Shown piece after piece: positions 24,824 to 33,821 of a stretch of 64,000 bases of DNA. Numbering within the stretch: the first letter of the stretch is position 1; each line of letters begins with the position of its first letter. The stretch comes from Bacteroidales bacterium M7 (GTDB lineage: Bacteria > Bacteroidota > Bacteroidia > Bacteroidales > Muribaculaceae). The stretch lies in NCBI GenBank assembly GCA_001689515.1, contig LUJR01000024.1, positions 96,572 to 160,571 of the forward strand, given 5' to 3'. Position numbers and translations under genes: made by a program. The notes under the pieces were generated by a model that saw nothing but the letters and a program-made list of their open reading frames with translations, made no database searches and was not told where the DNA came from.

Positions 24824-24863
24824 TGTGTAGAATTTGTATAAATCTGATTTACACTTATTGGAT

Positions 24864-25409
24864 ATGAACTTTATTGAGACCGAGATCAAGGGTGTGTGGG
24901 TTGTCGAGCCTAAGCGGTTTGGCGATGCACGCGGTTATTTCATGGAGTCGTTCAAGCTTGAGGAGTTCCGCAAGCATGTGGGCGACATACAGTTTGTGCA
25001 AGACAATGAGTCGATGTCGACCCGCGGCGTACTCCGCGGTCTGCACTTCCAGAAAGGGGAGTTCAGCCAGGCTAAGCTCGTGCGCGTCAGCCGCGGTGCG
25101 GTGCTTGATGTGGCTGTGGACCTGCGTGGCGGCAGCCCCACTTACGGCAAATATGTAGCCGTGGAGCTGAGTCAGGACAATGCGCGCCAGCTCTTTATCC
25201 CCCGTGGCATGGCTCACGGATTTCTGGTGCTGAGCGATGAGGCGCAGTTCCAGTACAAGGTCGACAATGTATATGCTCCCCAGTCGGAAGCCACCCTGCG
25301 CTTTGACGATGAGACCGTCGGTGTCAACTGGCCCATCCCGCGCGAGGAGATGCTCCTCAGTCCCAAAGACCTCAAGGGCATGTCGCTCGGCGAGGTAACT
25401 CCGTTCTGA
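24864..25409 (+). CDS. rfbC: dTDP-4-dehydrorhamnose 3,5-epimerase
   Basis: The 181-residue cupin enzyme is of usual length. It begins MNFIETEIKGVWVVEPKRFG and has GYFMESF, the catalytic histidine in RGLHFQ (His61), VAVDLRGGSPTYGKYVAVEL and IPRGMAHGFLVLSDEAQFQYK. It epimerises C3 and C5 of dTDP-4-keto-6-deoxyglucose in dTDP-rhamnose synthesis for surface polysaccharides. An in-frame ATG 10 codons earlier lies too close to the promoter. No rfbA, rfbB or rfbD is nearby; the next gene is rpoN, 4 bp away. Confidence 0.95.
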   Translation: MNFIETEIKGVWVVEPKRFGDARGYFMESFKLEEFRKHVGDIQFVQDNESMSTRGVLRGLHFQKGEFSQAKLVRVSRGAVLDVAVDLRGGSPTYGKYVAVELSQDNARQLFIPRGMAHGFLVLSDEAQFQYKVDNVYAPQSEATLRFDDETVGVNWPIPREEMLLSPKDLKGMSLGEVTPF

Positions 25410-25413
25410 CAGC

Positions 25414-26811
25414 TTGCCCAATAGAAATGACATAGCACTGCGGACAGAGCTGGGACAACGATTGTCCCAGCGTCTGTCGCCTGTGCAGTTGCGCTTGGGT
25501 CGTCTGCTTGAGATGACCACCAACGAGGTGGAGGACGAAGTCCGCGCAGCCGTCGACGAAAACCCTGCCATAGAGGTAGTCGAGGATGCCGAGCCTATCC
25601 CGGTGAATGAGCCTGAGCGGCTCATACCCTACGCTTCAGGCGGCTATGACAGCGACTATACTCCGTGGGAGTCATTTCAGGAATCTCCCGTTGCCACCCT
25701 GCAAGAGCTCCTTGAACAGCAGCTCGGTGAACTTGACCTCTCGCCTGCTGACAGTGGGATAGCGCGGTATATCATAGGTAATATTGATGACAATGGCTAT
25801 CTGACACGTTCGGTCGGGGCAATGGCGTCGGATATAATGGTGCACACCGGCGATGATGTCGACGATGCTGCTGTCAGCCGTATGCTTGGCGTGATCCAGC
25901 ACCTTGACCCTCCGGGCGTGGGTGCACGTGACCTGCGCGAGTGCCTGATGCTTCAGTTGCAACGCCGTATGGCTGAAACCGGAGCACCCTCGGAGGCGTT
26001 GAAAAACGCCCTCACGATAGTGTCGGACCACTACGACGAGTTTGCCCTGATGCACCTTGACCGCATAGCCTCACGCATGAAGCTCAGCGACGATGCCATG
26101 CGTGCCGCGTTGGAGCAGATACGCTCACTCAACCCCAAGCCCGGGGCAGCGGTGGCAGCTCCCGGATATACCGAGAGGGTCAATGTTGTGTCCCCTGACT
26201 TCGTTGTGGAAAATGATGGCAACCGCCTGACAGTCACAGTGCCTAACCGCTTGCCCGAGCTGGCTGTGTCAGAGTCCTTTGCCATGGACGACACATCTGC
26301 TCTGACGCCGCACCAACGCAAAGAAGCTGAGGCTATGGCACCTTACCGCGATGAGGCAGCCACGCTTATCAAAGCGTTGAAACTCCGTCAGGAAACGCTT
26401 TTGGCTGTTATGAAAGCCATCACGGGCATACAGAAAGCATTCTTCCTGTCGGGTGACACGTTAGATCTCCGTCCGATGCTCCTCAAAGATATTGCAGCCC
26501 TGACAGGCTATGACATCAGCACGGTGTCACGAGCCACTAACGGCAAGTATGTAGCCGCTCCGTCAGGGATTTATCCGCTGAAGATGCTGTTTAACGAGCG
26601 TGCCACAGATGACTCCGATGCTACAGTTCATGAAATCATGGCTGCCTTGAAGGAGCTGATAGAGGGCGAGGACTCGCGCCGTCCGCTCAGTGACGATGCC
26701 ATAGCCGATGCTCTTTCAGCTAAGGGGTTCAATATCGCCCGCCGCACCGTCACCAAGTACCGCGAACGCATGGGTATACCCACTTCACGTCTGCGCAGAG
26801 GGCTTTCGTGA
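25414..26811 (+). CDS. rpoN: RNA polymerase sigma-54 factor
   Basis: The 465-residue protein has region I (LGQRLSQRLSPVQLRLGRLLEM), the core-binding region with GNIDDNGYLT and DPPGVGARDLRECLMLQL, the DNA-binding helix-turn-helix region, and the RpoN box ARRTVTKYRE at 442-451. It directs polymerase to -24/-12 promoters with an activating ATPase. The only in-frame start ahead of region I is a TTG at 25414, four bases after the rfbC stop. An unusual start codon with coupled translation from rfbC is therefore likely. Confidence 0.93.
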   Translation: MPNRNDIALRTELGQRLSQRLSPVQLRLGRLLEMTTNEVEDEVRAAVDENPAIEVVEDAEPIPVNEPERLIPYASGGYDSDYTPWESFQESPVATLQELLEQQLGELDLSPADSGIARYIIGNIDDNGYLTRSVGAMASDIMVHTGDDVDDAAVSRMLGVIQHLDPPGVGARDLRECLMLQLQRRMAETGAPSEALKNALTIVSDHYDEFALMHLDRIASRMKLSDDAMRAALEQIRSLNPKPGAAVAAPGYTERVNVVSPDFVVENDGNRLTVTVPNRLPELAVSESFAMDDTSALTPHQRKEAEAMAPYRDEAATLIKALKLRQETLLAVMKAITGIQKAFFLSGDTLDLRPMLLKDIAALTGYDISTVSRATNGKYVAAPSGIYPLKMLFNERATDDSDATVHEIMAALKELIEGEDSRRPLSDDAIADALSAKGFNIARRTVTKYRERMGIPTSRLRRGLS

Positions 26812-26879
26812 TGCACAACATTTCATATCCACGACTCGTTAATTTAATAGATGAATCACATTGAGCGGAAACATAAACG

Positions 26880-26966
26880 TGTAGGGACATGCCGTGGCAT
26901 GTCCGTTTGCAGCAATGTGACGATACCAACGTGTATGATGCGGACATGCCACGGCATGTCCCTACA
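26880..26966. repeat. REP inverted pair (BIME) 4
   Basis: Left arm 26880-26906 (TGTAGGGACATGCC, central GT, ending GTCCGT) and right arm 26940-26966 (central AC, ending CCCTACA) with a 33-bp spacer. It lies between rpoN and the PAP2-like gene. Confidence 0.92.
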
Positions 26967-26983
26967 GCCTTTTTAATCGCGAT

Positions 26984-27592
26984 ATGAATAAGTTTTTTCT
27001 GGCAGTGTCTACGGTGTTCAGTCCTTTGCTGGTTCCGACCTACGGGATTATATTGGCGATGTCACTGACTTTCCTGGCTCTGTTGCCCCCAGCCACGCGT
27101 TGGCTTACAGTCGGGATGCTCTTTTTTATGACCGCCGTAATCCCAGCCGGGTCGATTATGGTGATGAAGCGTCTCGGCATGGTCAGCGACCATTCGCTCA
27201 GTGACCGCAGCGAGCGCACACCTCCCTATCTGATAAGTGCCGTGTGCTATCTCGCAGCCACTATATACCTTCTGAAAGTGCACTCGCCCGATTGGCTCTG
27301 GCTGTTTATCGCTGCTGCCATGGTGGCGATGATAGTCAATGTGGTCATCACCAAATGGTGGAAGATAAGCGCCCACATGACCGCCATGGGTGGTTTTGTG
27401 GCTCTTCTGTGCCGCTTTCAGGTCTCTCACATCGCCATATATGACATGCAGTGGTGGATTATCGGGGCGGTGGTGCTCACAGGCATTGTGGGTTCTGCCC
27501 GCATCTATCGCGAGAGGCATGACCTGTGGCAGGTGCTTGCCGGCACGGCATGCGGATTCATCTGCGTGTTTTTCATCACTATGATAAATTGA
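26984..27592 (+). CDS. PAP2-superfamily-like membrane protein
   Basis: The 202-residue protein has five or six transmembrane segments. Two loops carry a weak PAP2 phosphatase pattern: KISAHMTAMGG (compare S-x-H) and ARIYRERHDLWQVLAG (compare SR-x5-H-x3-D-x2-AG, with Ala for Ser and Gln for Asp). The first KX6RP motif is not obvious. It may be a lipid phosphatase relative of reduced or altered activity in the inner membrane. It stands 23 bp before purE on the same strand. Confidence 0.65.
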   Translation: MNKFFLAVSTVFSPLLVPTYGIILAMSLTFLALLPPATRWLTVGMLFFMTAVIPAGSIMVMKRLGMVSDHSLSDRSERTPPYLISAVCYLAATIYLLKVHSPDWLWLFIAAAMVAMIVNVVITKWWKISAHMTAMGGFVALLCRFQVSHIAIYDMQWWIIGAVVLTGIVGSARIYRERHDLWQVLAGTACGFICVFFITMIN

Positions 27593-27615
27593 AATTACAA
27601 TCTACATAAACCATT

Positions 27616-28122
27616 ATGAAGCCAATAGTTAGCATTATTATGGGGAGCACATCCGATCTCCCTATCATGGAGAAAGCTGCCAAGTTTCTCAACGACATGC
27701 AGATACCGTTTGAGATGAACGCCCTCTCGGCTCATCGCACTCCGGCTGCCGTGGAGAAGTTCGCCTACGAAGCCAAGGACCGCGGCATCAAGGTCATCAT
27801 CGCCGCCGCAGGCATGGCAGCCGCCCTCCCCGGCGTTATCGCCGCCATGACTCCGCTGCCTGTAATCGGTGTGCCCATCAACTCCACTCTCGATGGCCGC
27901 GATGCCCTCTACAGCATCGTCCAGATGCCTCCGGGCGTGTCTGTAGCTACCATGGGTATCAACGGTGCCATGAACGCAGCCATCATGGCTACGCAGATCA
28001 TAGCCCTCAGCGATGCCGATGTGGCAGCGCGTTTTGATGTGTACCGCAGCGGACTTGCTTCCAAAATAGAGAAAGCCAACGCAAGTCTTGCCGAAGTGCA
28101 CTACGACTTCAAGACCAACTGA
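27616..28122 (+). CDS. purE: N5-carboxyaminoimidazole ribonucleotide mutase
   Basis: The 168-residue class I PurE has GSTSDLPIMEKAAKFL at the N-terminus, the conserved SAHRTP loop, AAAGMAAALPGV and GVPINSTLDGRDALYSIVQMP. It converts N5-CAIR to CAIR in purine synthesis in the cytosol. Length and motifs are standard. It precedes ispG by 33 bp; no purK is in the window. Confidence 0.97.
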   Translation: MKPIVSIIMGSTSDLPIMEKAAKFLNDMQIPFEMNALSAHRTPAAVEKFAYEAKDRGIKVIIAAAGMAAALPGVIAAMTPLPVIGVPINSTLDGRDALYSIVQMPPGVSVATMGINGAMNAAIMATQIIALSDADVAARFDVYRSGLASKIEKANASLAEVHYDFKTN

Positions 28123-28155
28123 TTCCGATAACCACAAATCAACATTATCTCTCAT

Positions 28156-29595
28156 ATGCAACGGCGCGAAACCATCTCCGTCAGAGTCGGCGGTGTCAAC
28201 ATAGGCAGCAGTCATCCGATAGCACTCCAGTCGATGACCTCCACATCCACCATGGATACCGAGGGCAGTGTCAACCAGATACTCCGCATAGCGGCAGCCG
28301 GGGCTGACATCATCAGGCTCACAGCACAGGGTGAACGCGAGGCTGTCAATCTTGAGGAGATACGCCGATATGTGAGGGAGAAAGGGGTGGATGTCCCCTT
28401 GGTGGCTGACATCCACTTCAATCCGAGGGCTGCCTTTGCCGCGGCTCCGCGGGTGGAGAAGGTGCGCATCAATCCTGGCAACTTCGTCGACCCGGGACGC
28501 ACGTTCAAGAAGTTGGAGTACACCGACGAGGAATATGCCGGCGAACTTGCCCGTATCGATGAAGCCCTCACTCCGTTTATAGAACTGTGCCGCGAACACG
28601 GCACTGCCATCCGCATAGGTGTCAACCACGGATCGCTCTCTGACCGCATCATGAGCCGTTACGGCGACACACCCGAGGGAATGGTGGAGAGTGCCATGGA
28701 GTTTCTCCGCGTGATGGTCAAGAGGAATTTCCATGATGTGGTCATCTCCATCAAGGCGAGCAATGTGATAGTGATGACACGTACTGTCCGTCTGCTCGTG
28801 GAGGCTATGGATAAGGAGGATATGCACTTCCCTCTGCATCTCGGTGTGACCGAAGCCGGTGACGGTGAGGATGGGCGCGTCAAGAGTGCTGTGGGCATCG
28901 GCTCGCTGCTCCTTGACGGCATCGGTGACACCATAAGGGTGTCGCTCAGCGAAGAGCCTGAGGCTGAGATACCTGTAGCCAAGATGCTTGTGGATTATAT
29001 CGCCACAGACCCGGTGAGACTTTCGGCTCCGAAGCGTGAGCGGCAGGTGCCGGCTGTTGTCGGTCTTGATATGACACAAGAGGAAGCAGCCACGATGGCT
29101 GACCGCGTGCTGTCGGTTGACTACTGCGGCTTTACGCCCGAAGAGGTCACTGTCCGCGCTGCCGTAGACCTCGGCACTCCGTTGCTGCGAGGAGAGGGTG
29201 ATGCCGTAAGCATCACAGCCGACTGCATGACCGCCGACCAGTGCCACAATTTGGCACTGTCAATCCTCCAAGCCACACGCTTACGTTTTTCAAAGACCGA
29301 GTACATCGCCTGTCCGAGCTGTGGCCGCACCCTGTTTGACCTTCAGTCCACGCTCCGTGACATCAAGGCTGCCACCTCGCATCTCAAGCATCTGAAGATA
29401 GGTGTAATGGGCTGCATCGTCAACGGTCCGGGCGAGATGGCTGATGCCGATTACGGCTACGTGGGAGCATCGGCAGGGCACATAACCTTGTATAAAGGCA
29501 AACAGCCCATAGAAAAGAATATCCCACAGGAAGAAGCCATACCGCGCCTCATTGATTTGCTCAAACGGGAGGGGCAGTGGGTTGACCCACAATGA
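28156..29595 (+). CDS. ispG: 4-hydroxy-3-methylbut-2-en-1-yl diphosphate synthase (IspG/GcpE), short-insert form
   Basis: The 479-residue protein has an N-terminal TIM barrel (VRVGGVNIGSSHPIALQSMT, VADIHFNP, VRINPGNF, IRIGVNHGS) and a C-terminal [4Fe-4S] domain with Cys386, Cys389 and Cys420 (CPSCGR, MGCIVNGPGE). It makes HMBPP in the MEP isoprenoid pathway. E. coli IspG has 372 residues, and Bacteroidetes usually carry a large middle domain giving about 600; here the insert is only about 100 residues. It is followed 6 bp later by ribD. Confidence 0.95.
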   Translation: MQRRETISVRVGGVNIGSSHPIALQSMTSTSTMDTEGSVNQILRIAAAGADIIRLTAQGEREAVNLEEIRRYVREKGVDVPLVADIHFNPRAAFAAAPRVEKVRINPGNFVDPGRTFKKLEYTDEEYAGELARIDEALTPFIELCREHGTAIRIGVNHGSLSDRIMSRYGDTPEGMVESAMEFLRVMVKRNFHDVVISIKASNVIVMTRTVRLLVEAMDKEDMHFPLHLGVTEAGDGEDGRVKSAVGIGSLLLDGIGDTIRVSLSEEPEAEIPVAKMLVDYIATDPVRLSAPKRERQVPAVVGLDMTQEEAATMADRVLSVDYCGFTPEEVTVRAAVDLGTPLLRGEGDAVSITADCMTADQCHNLALSILQATRLRFSKTEYIACPSCGRTLFDLQSTLRDIKAATSHLKHLKIGVMGCIVNGPGEMADADYGYVGASAGHITLYKGKQPIEKNIPQEEAIPRLIDLLKREGQWVDPQ

Positions 29596-29601
29596 TTTGC
29601 C

Positions 29602-30546
29602 ATGCCTGACGTTACAGCTCTTGACGAGAAGTTGATGCGGCGCGCCATACAGCTCGCCCGCAACGGACGCATGGATACGTCGCCAAACCCTATGGTGGGC
29701 TGCGTCATAGCCGTAGGTGACCGGATAATAGGGGAGGGCTATCACCGCCGTTGCGGTGAGGGGCATGCCGAGGTCAATGCTGTGGCTTCGGTGACTGACC
29801 CCTCGATGCTGAAAGAAGCCACAGCCTACGTGACATTGGAGCCATGCAGCCACTATGGCAAGACACCACCTTGTGCTAGACTGCTTATTGATAAGGGCTT
29901 GAAACGCGTGGTGATAGGCTCTGGGGATCCCAATGCCAAGGTCAATGGTCGTGGCGTGGCGATGCTCCGTGAGGCTGGGATAGAGGTGGTCACAGGAGTG
30001 CTTGAAGATGAGTGCCGTGCCATCAATCCGCATTTCATGACGGCATTTTCCGCTGACCGCCCATATGTAATGCTCAAATGGGCACAAAGCGCAGACGGAT
30101 ACATGGACGTTAAACGTGACCTCGGTGAGCCGTCTTTCCTGTTTTCCACGCCGCTCAACCGTGCTATAGTGCACCGCCTGCGCGCCACGCATGATGCCAT
30201 AATGGTGGGACGGGGCACCGCAGAGATGGATCGTCCTTCTCTCACGGTCAGATACTGGGCTGGCAAGAATCCGCGCCGCATCATCGCTGACAGCCATGAA
30301 AGCGTCCCAGAGATGCTACACCGCCTCCGGGATGAAGGTGTCACCTCGCTGCTTGTGGAGGGCGGAGCCGCGCTGTTGCAGAGCTTCATAGACAGCGGTC
30401 TTTGGGATGAAGCCCGCATAGAGCTAGCCCCGATAACATTAGGAGACCGAGGCGCAGCCCAAGCCCCCGTAATCCCGATGCTGCCAGCCGCCATGACGTG
30501 CATCGACGGCAATAAAGTATTGAAATATAGGCATGTCCCTGCATAA
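29602..30546 (+). CDS. ribD: Bifunctional diaminohydroxyphosphoribosylaminopyrimidine deaminase / reductase
   Basis: The 314-residue protein has an N-terminal deaminase with zinc ligands HAEVNA and PCSHYGKTPPC, and a C-terminal reductase (PYVMLKWAQSADGYMDV, SLLVEGGAALLQSF). It performs the second and third steps of riboflavin synthesis; ribBA is at 14533. The reductase half is rather short compared with E. coli RibD (367). The last codons (YRHVPA) come from GGCATGTCCCTGCA, almost identical to a REP end, so the C-terminus may have been rewritten by a repeat. Confidence 0.94.
   Translation: MPDVTALDEKLMRRAIQLARNGRMDTSPNPMVGCVIAVGDRIIGEGYHRRCGEGHAEVNAVASVTDPSMLKEATAYVTLEPCSHYGKTPPCARLLIDKGLKRVVIGSGDPNAKVNGRGVAMLREAGIEVVTGVLEDECRAINPHFMTAFSADRPYVMLKWAQSADGYMDVKRDLGEPSFLFSTPLNRAIVHRLRATHDAIMVGRGTAEMDRPSLTVRYWAGKNPRRIIADSHESVPEMLHRLRDEGVTSLLVEGGAALLQSFIDSGLWDEARIELAPITLGDRGAAQAPVIPMLPAAMTCIDGNKVLKYRHVPA
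30529..30543 (-). repeat. REP remnant forming the last codons of ribD
   Basis: AGGCATGTCCCTGCA differs by one base from the end of a REP right arm (GGCATGTCCCTACA). The other half of the palindrome is missing. It covers the final five sense codons of ribD, and chance similarity is possible. Confidence 0.4.
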
Positions 30547-30628
30547 TCGGGTATTAGGGCGTGTGTTAAAAATCATGTAAAAACATCCAATCTTTATCAG
30601 GGGGTCGGCATGGTTACGAAATTGTTGT

Positions 30629-30636
30629 TAACTTTG
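30629..30636 (+). promoter_or_regulatory. Putative -7 promoter of the DUF6242-DUF6089-uppS-bamA run
   Basis: TAACTTTG lies 35 bp before the ATG at 30671, after an 82-bp gap from ribD. A -33 element is unclear. Confidence 0.55.
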
Positions 30637-30670
30637 CACGTTGAAAAAGTACGTATTTTTTGATTCATCC

Positions 30671-32218
30671 ATGAACAAATATCTGTTGGCACTTCCTTTG
30701 ATAGCCTTAATGGCTTTACTGTCAGTTTCTTGCAATAGCAAGAGCGATGACGAACAGGAAGGTCAAAACATCAGCTATACAAGCACCGTGATAAGCTCGT
30801 TTTCACTCGTTGAAGATGAGGAGGTGTTGCGTGACCTTAACACGGTGTTCTTTACCATCGACCTTGACAATGCGTTGATATTCAATGCGCAACCGCTGCC
30901 CAAGGGCACTAAGGTCTCATCTCTCGGTGTCACCATAGGCACCGGTGTGCTCTCTGCCATAACTATCTCCTATGTAGATGACAACGGAGCTACACAGACC
31001 GTGGATTACATGGCTGACTCAAGTGCCAAAATCAATTTCGCTCACGGACCAGCTACAGTAACCGTCACCAGTGGAGACGGCAACCATACGCGCTCATACA
31101 AAATCACTGTAAACGTCTACGACGTGGATGCCGACCTGCTCGCATGGGATGACGCGGCACGCTCCGAATTACCTACTTCGCTCGGCATTGAGAATGTAAT
31201 AGCCGCCAAGGCGGTCGACTATAACGGTCAGCCTCTTGTACTGACCAAGATTGAGGGAGGAGCCATGTGCATAGCCACCTGTGCAGACATTGAAAATCCT
31301 CAATGGTCATTTAAAATCCCGACGATGCCCTATAATACTCCGGACGGCCGTGTAGATGTGAGCACTCTGACTGTATGTGGAGATAAGCTGTACATGACCG
31401 CTGGGCAAAACCTGCTGTTGAGTTCACCAGACGGAGGTCTCACATGGGGTGTTGAGTCGGTCGATATGACATATATATACGGAGCCTACGGTGACCGTCT
31501 TCTTGGCAACCTGAAAGACGCGTCAGGCAATTATACCTTAGTGGAGTATCCATCAGGAGCGACTTCGGCAATGCCTGAAGGTTTCCCCGTCAGTGGCACT
31601 TCACAGATGCTCTCCTATGAGAAGCTTTGGATGGAATCACCGATAAGCATGATGGTCGGCGGCACACTTGCCGACGGCTCTCTGACAGATGCCTGCTGGG
31701 CTTATGACGGGACTACCTGGTGCAACATAGCCGTGACACCGTCGCCTCAGCGTACAGGAGTAACCCTCGTGCCGTATTTCGTGTACCGCACGGCTTCCTC
31801 AAGCTGGGTCACCACAAAGCTGACAGCGTTCCTCGCCATGGGCGGTACAAATCCTGACGGCACTCTGAGCAAGGAAGTCTATGTATCTACCGATTTCGGT
31901 GCACATTGGCTCAAAGCTGACGAGCCATTGCAGTTGCCCGATGCAATGCCTGCTTTTACAGGTGCATCCGGTCTTGTGTATTCGCAGACGATGTCGGTTG
32001 ACCAGCCTGCAGCTTCTTCCTGGGAAGCCGTGGCATCTAATGAGATGCCGCTATGGATGGCGCGCAATTATGTCAAGGATCAGACAGGTGTGACACCGAT
32101 TACCCAGTGGGAATGCCCTTACATATATCTGTTTGGCGGTCAGGACGATGCTGGCGCAATAGACCACAATATATGGCGAGGCGTAATTAACCGCTTGAAA
32201 TTCAAGCCTCTGCAATAA
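30671..32218 (+). CDS. DUF6242-type lipoprotein
   Basis: The 515-residue protein has a lipobox (SVSC, Cys21), then an N-terminal beta-sandwich region and a beta-propeller-like part with recurring patterns (LLLSSPDGGLTWG, VYVSTDFGAHW) resembling BNR/sialidase Asp-box repeats. The overall layout matches DUF6242 proteins, which in Bacteroidales commonly precede a DUF6089 gene, uppS and bamA. It is probably anchored at the outer membrane; its function is unknown. The stop is directly followed by the next ATG. An upstream TTG at 30641 is less likely as start because the signal peptide begins at 30671. Confidence 0.8.
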   Translation: MNKYLLALPLIALMALLSVSCNSKSDDEQEGQNISYTSTVISSFSLVEDEEVLRDLNTVFFTIDLDNALIFNAQPLPKGTKVSSLGVTIGTGVLSAITISYVDDNGATQTVDYMADSSAKINFAHGPATVTVTSGDGNHTRSYKITVNVYDVDADLLAWDDAARSELPTSLGIENVIAAKAVDYNGQPLVLTKIEGGAMCIATCADIENPQWSFKIPTMPYNTPDGRVDVSTLTVCGDKLYMTAGQNLLLSSPDGGLTWGVESVDMTYIYGAYGDRLLGNLKDASGNYTLVEYPSGATSAMPEGFPVSGTSQMLSYEKLWMESPISMMVGGTLADGSLTDACWAYDGTTWCNIAVTPSPQRTGVTLVPYFVYRTASSSWVTTKLTAFLAMGGTNPDGTLSKEVYVSTDFGAHWLKADEPLQLPDAMPAFTGASGLVYSQTMSVDQPAASSWEAVASNEMPLWMARNYVKDQTGVTPITQWECPYIYLFGGQDDAGAIDHNIWRGVINRLKFKPLQ

Positions 32219-32950
32219 ATGAAACTCTCTCTTCGACATATAATCCGTCGGACCTCTTCAAGGGTGGCGGTGTCTGCGCTTGTTGCAGTCATCGCCCTGT
32301 TTGCCATGCCACAGCGTACCTATGCCCAGTCATGGCAGTCGTTTGAAGAGCCGTATAAGTTTGACTTCGGACTTGCCATGGGCATGGCTGGTTACTGGGG
32401 TGACCTGAGCAGCAACATGTTTGCCGACCCCGGGCTGGCGGCTTCGGCTTTGTTCCATTACAGGTTTGATGCGCGATGGCTCATCAGAGGCAGCTTTACA
32501 GGCGCACAGCTCAACGGCTCCAATAAAAATGCCGAAAATATCGTGCCAGCAGGTGAACTTGAGTTCTCGGCTGGCTTCTATGCTTTGGATGCGCGAGCCG
32601 AATTCAATTTTCTTAATTTCGGCATCGGTGAAACCTATAAGCAGTTGAGCCGTGTCACTCCTTATCTCGGACTGGGGCTTGGAGCTGCCATGTCGTGTGT
32701 CAATAAGGAGAATAACGTGGCATTGACCCTGCCGATGTCGTTTGGTGTCAAATACAAGATTTCCGAACGCGTCAACTTAGGTGCCGAGTGGACTTTCATG
32801 AAGGTATTCGGCGACAAAGTGGACGGCTACGAGAATCTCACAGGCATCAAGACCGATTTCCTTCGCCACACCGACTGGGTATCTACCATACAGCTCTATT
32901 TCACATACGAGTTCGGCCGCCGATGTGTGGCATGTAACCGTCATGAATAA
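32219..32950 (+). CDS. DUF6089-type outer membrane beta-barrel protein
   Basis: The 243-residue protein has a long signal peptide ending RTYA (about residue 36), then beta-barrel strands (FGLAMGMAGYWGDLSSNMF, VTPYLGLGLGAAMSC, TIQLYFTYEFGRR). Family knowledge: DUF6089 proteins are PorG-like barrels found next to bamA in Bacteroidetes, suggested to act in outer-membrane assembly or secretion. The start codon abuts the previous stop. The 3' end lies 16 bp before the chosen uppS start. Confidence 0.82.
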   Translation: MKLSLRHIIRRTSSRVAVSALVAVIALFAMPQRTYAQSWQSFEEPYKFDFGLAMGMAGYWGDLSSNMFADPGLAASALFHYRFDARWLIRGSFTGAQLNGSNKNAENIVPAGELEFSAGFYALDARAEFNFLNFGIGETYKQLSRVTPYLGLGLGAAMSCVNKENNVALTLPMSFGVKYKISERVNLGAEWTFMKVFGDKVDGYENLTGIKTDFLRHTDWVSTIQLYFTYEFGRRCVACNRHE

Positions 32951-32966
32951 TATATTTATCGGTAAT

Positions 32967-33755
32967 ATGACTGAAAAAGCATCCGCACATACATCCGAAA
33001 TGCCCCGACAGGCAGGCAAAGTGCCCGTGCATGTAGCCATAATTATGGATGGAAACGGCAGGTGGGCTAAAGCACGTGGACTTGACCGCTCAGCCGGTCA
33101 TGTCGAAGGGGTCAATACTGTCCGTCGGATTACCGAGGCGGCGTCCGGTGCTGGTATCAGTTATCTGACGCTCTACGCTTTCTCTACCGAAAACTGGAAT
33201 CGTCCGCAGACTGAGGTGGATGCTCTGATGCATCTCATCGGCATAGCCATAGAGCGCGAGACCCCCGAACTGATCCGCAATAATGTACGCCTGACAATGA
33301 TAGGCGATATGGACAGGATGCCCGCTGAGGCTCTCGCACGTCTTGACAGGTGTGTCGATGCCACAGCGCATTGCACCGGGCTGACCTTGTGTCTCGCTCT
33401 TAGCTATTCTGCCCGCTGGGAACTGACAGAAGCCGCCCGATGCATATCCCGCGAGGTGGCAGAAGGACGGCTGAACGCTGAAGAAATAGATGAGAACACC
33501 ATCTCAGACTTTCTTACGACCGCAGCGATGCCCGATCCTGACCTCCTCATCCGCACAGGAGGAGACCAGCGCGTCAGCAACTTCCTGCTTTGGCAGATCG
33601 CATATTCCGAGATTTATTTCACCCCGACATATTGGCCTGATTTCTCTAAAGAACAGTTCCAGCAGGCACTTGACTCGTATGCCGGTCGCGAGCGACGCTT
33701 CGGACTGACCTCTGAGCAGGTGTCGGCAGACACTAATGGCACGCCATCGTCATAG
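32967..33755 (+). CDS. uppS: Isoprenyl transferase (undecaprenyl diphosphate synthase)
   Basis: The 262-residue protein contains VAIIMDGNGRWAKARG, the aspartate and P-loop-like motif of cis-prenyltransferases, LTLYAFSTENWNRP, and the C-terminal IRTGGDQRVSNFLLWQIAYS. It condenses IPP units into the C55 lipid carrier for peptidoglycan and O-antigen. In-frame ATGs at 32925 and 32943 overlap or abut the previous gene; 32967 gives the usual short N-terminus. It precedes bamA by 66 bp. Confidence 0.95.
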   Translation: MTEKASAHTSEMPRQAGKVPVHVAIIMDGNGRWAKARGLDRSAGHVEGVNTVRRITEAASGAGISYLTLYAFSTENWNRPQTEVDALMHLIGIAIERETPELIRNNVRLTMIGDMDRMPAEALARLDRCVDATAHCTGLTLCLALSYSARWELTEAARCISREVAEGRLNAEEIDENTISDFLTTAAMPDPDLLIRTGGDQRVSNFLLWQIAYSEIYFTPTYWPDFSKEQFQQALDSYAGRERRFGLTSEQVSADTNGTPSS

Positions 33756-33821
33756 GCGCGCTCAGTTACGATTGCCAATTTAAATATTATCCGCACATAC
33801 CCCTTTCATTATATACATTAG

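Noticed and set aside
27595..29247. 550-codon minus-strand frame opposite purE and ispG
   Set aside because: The plus strand encodes two unmistakable conserved enzymes here. The antisense product is His/Cys-rich, low-quality sequence typical of a shadow frame.
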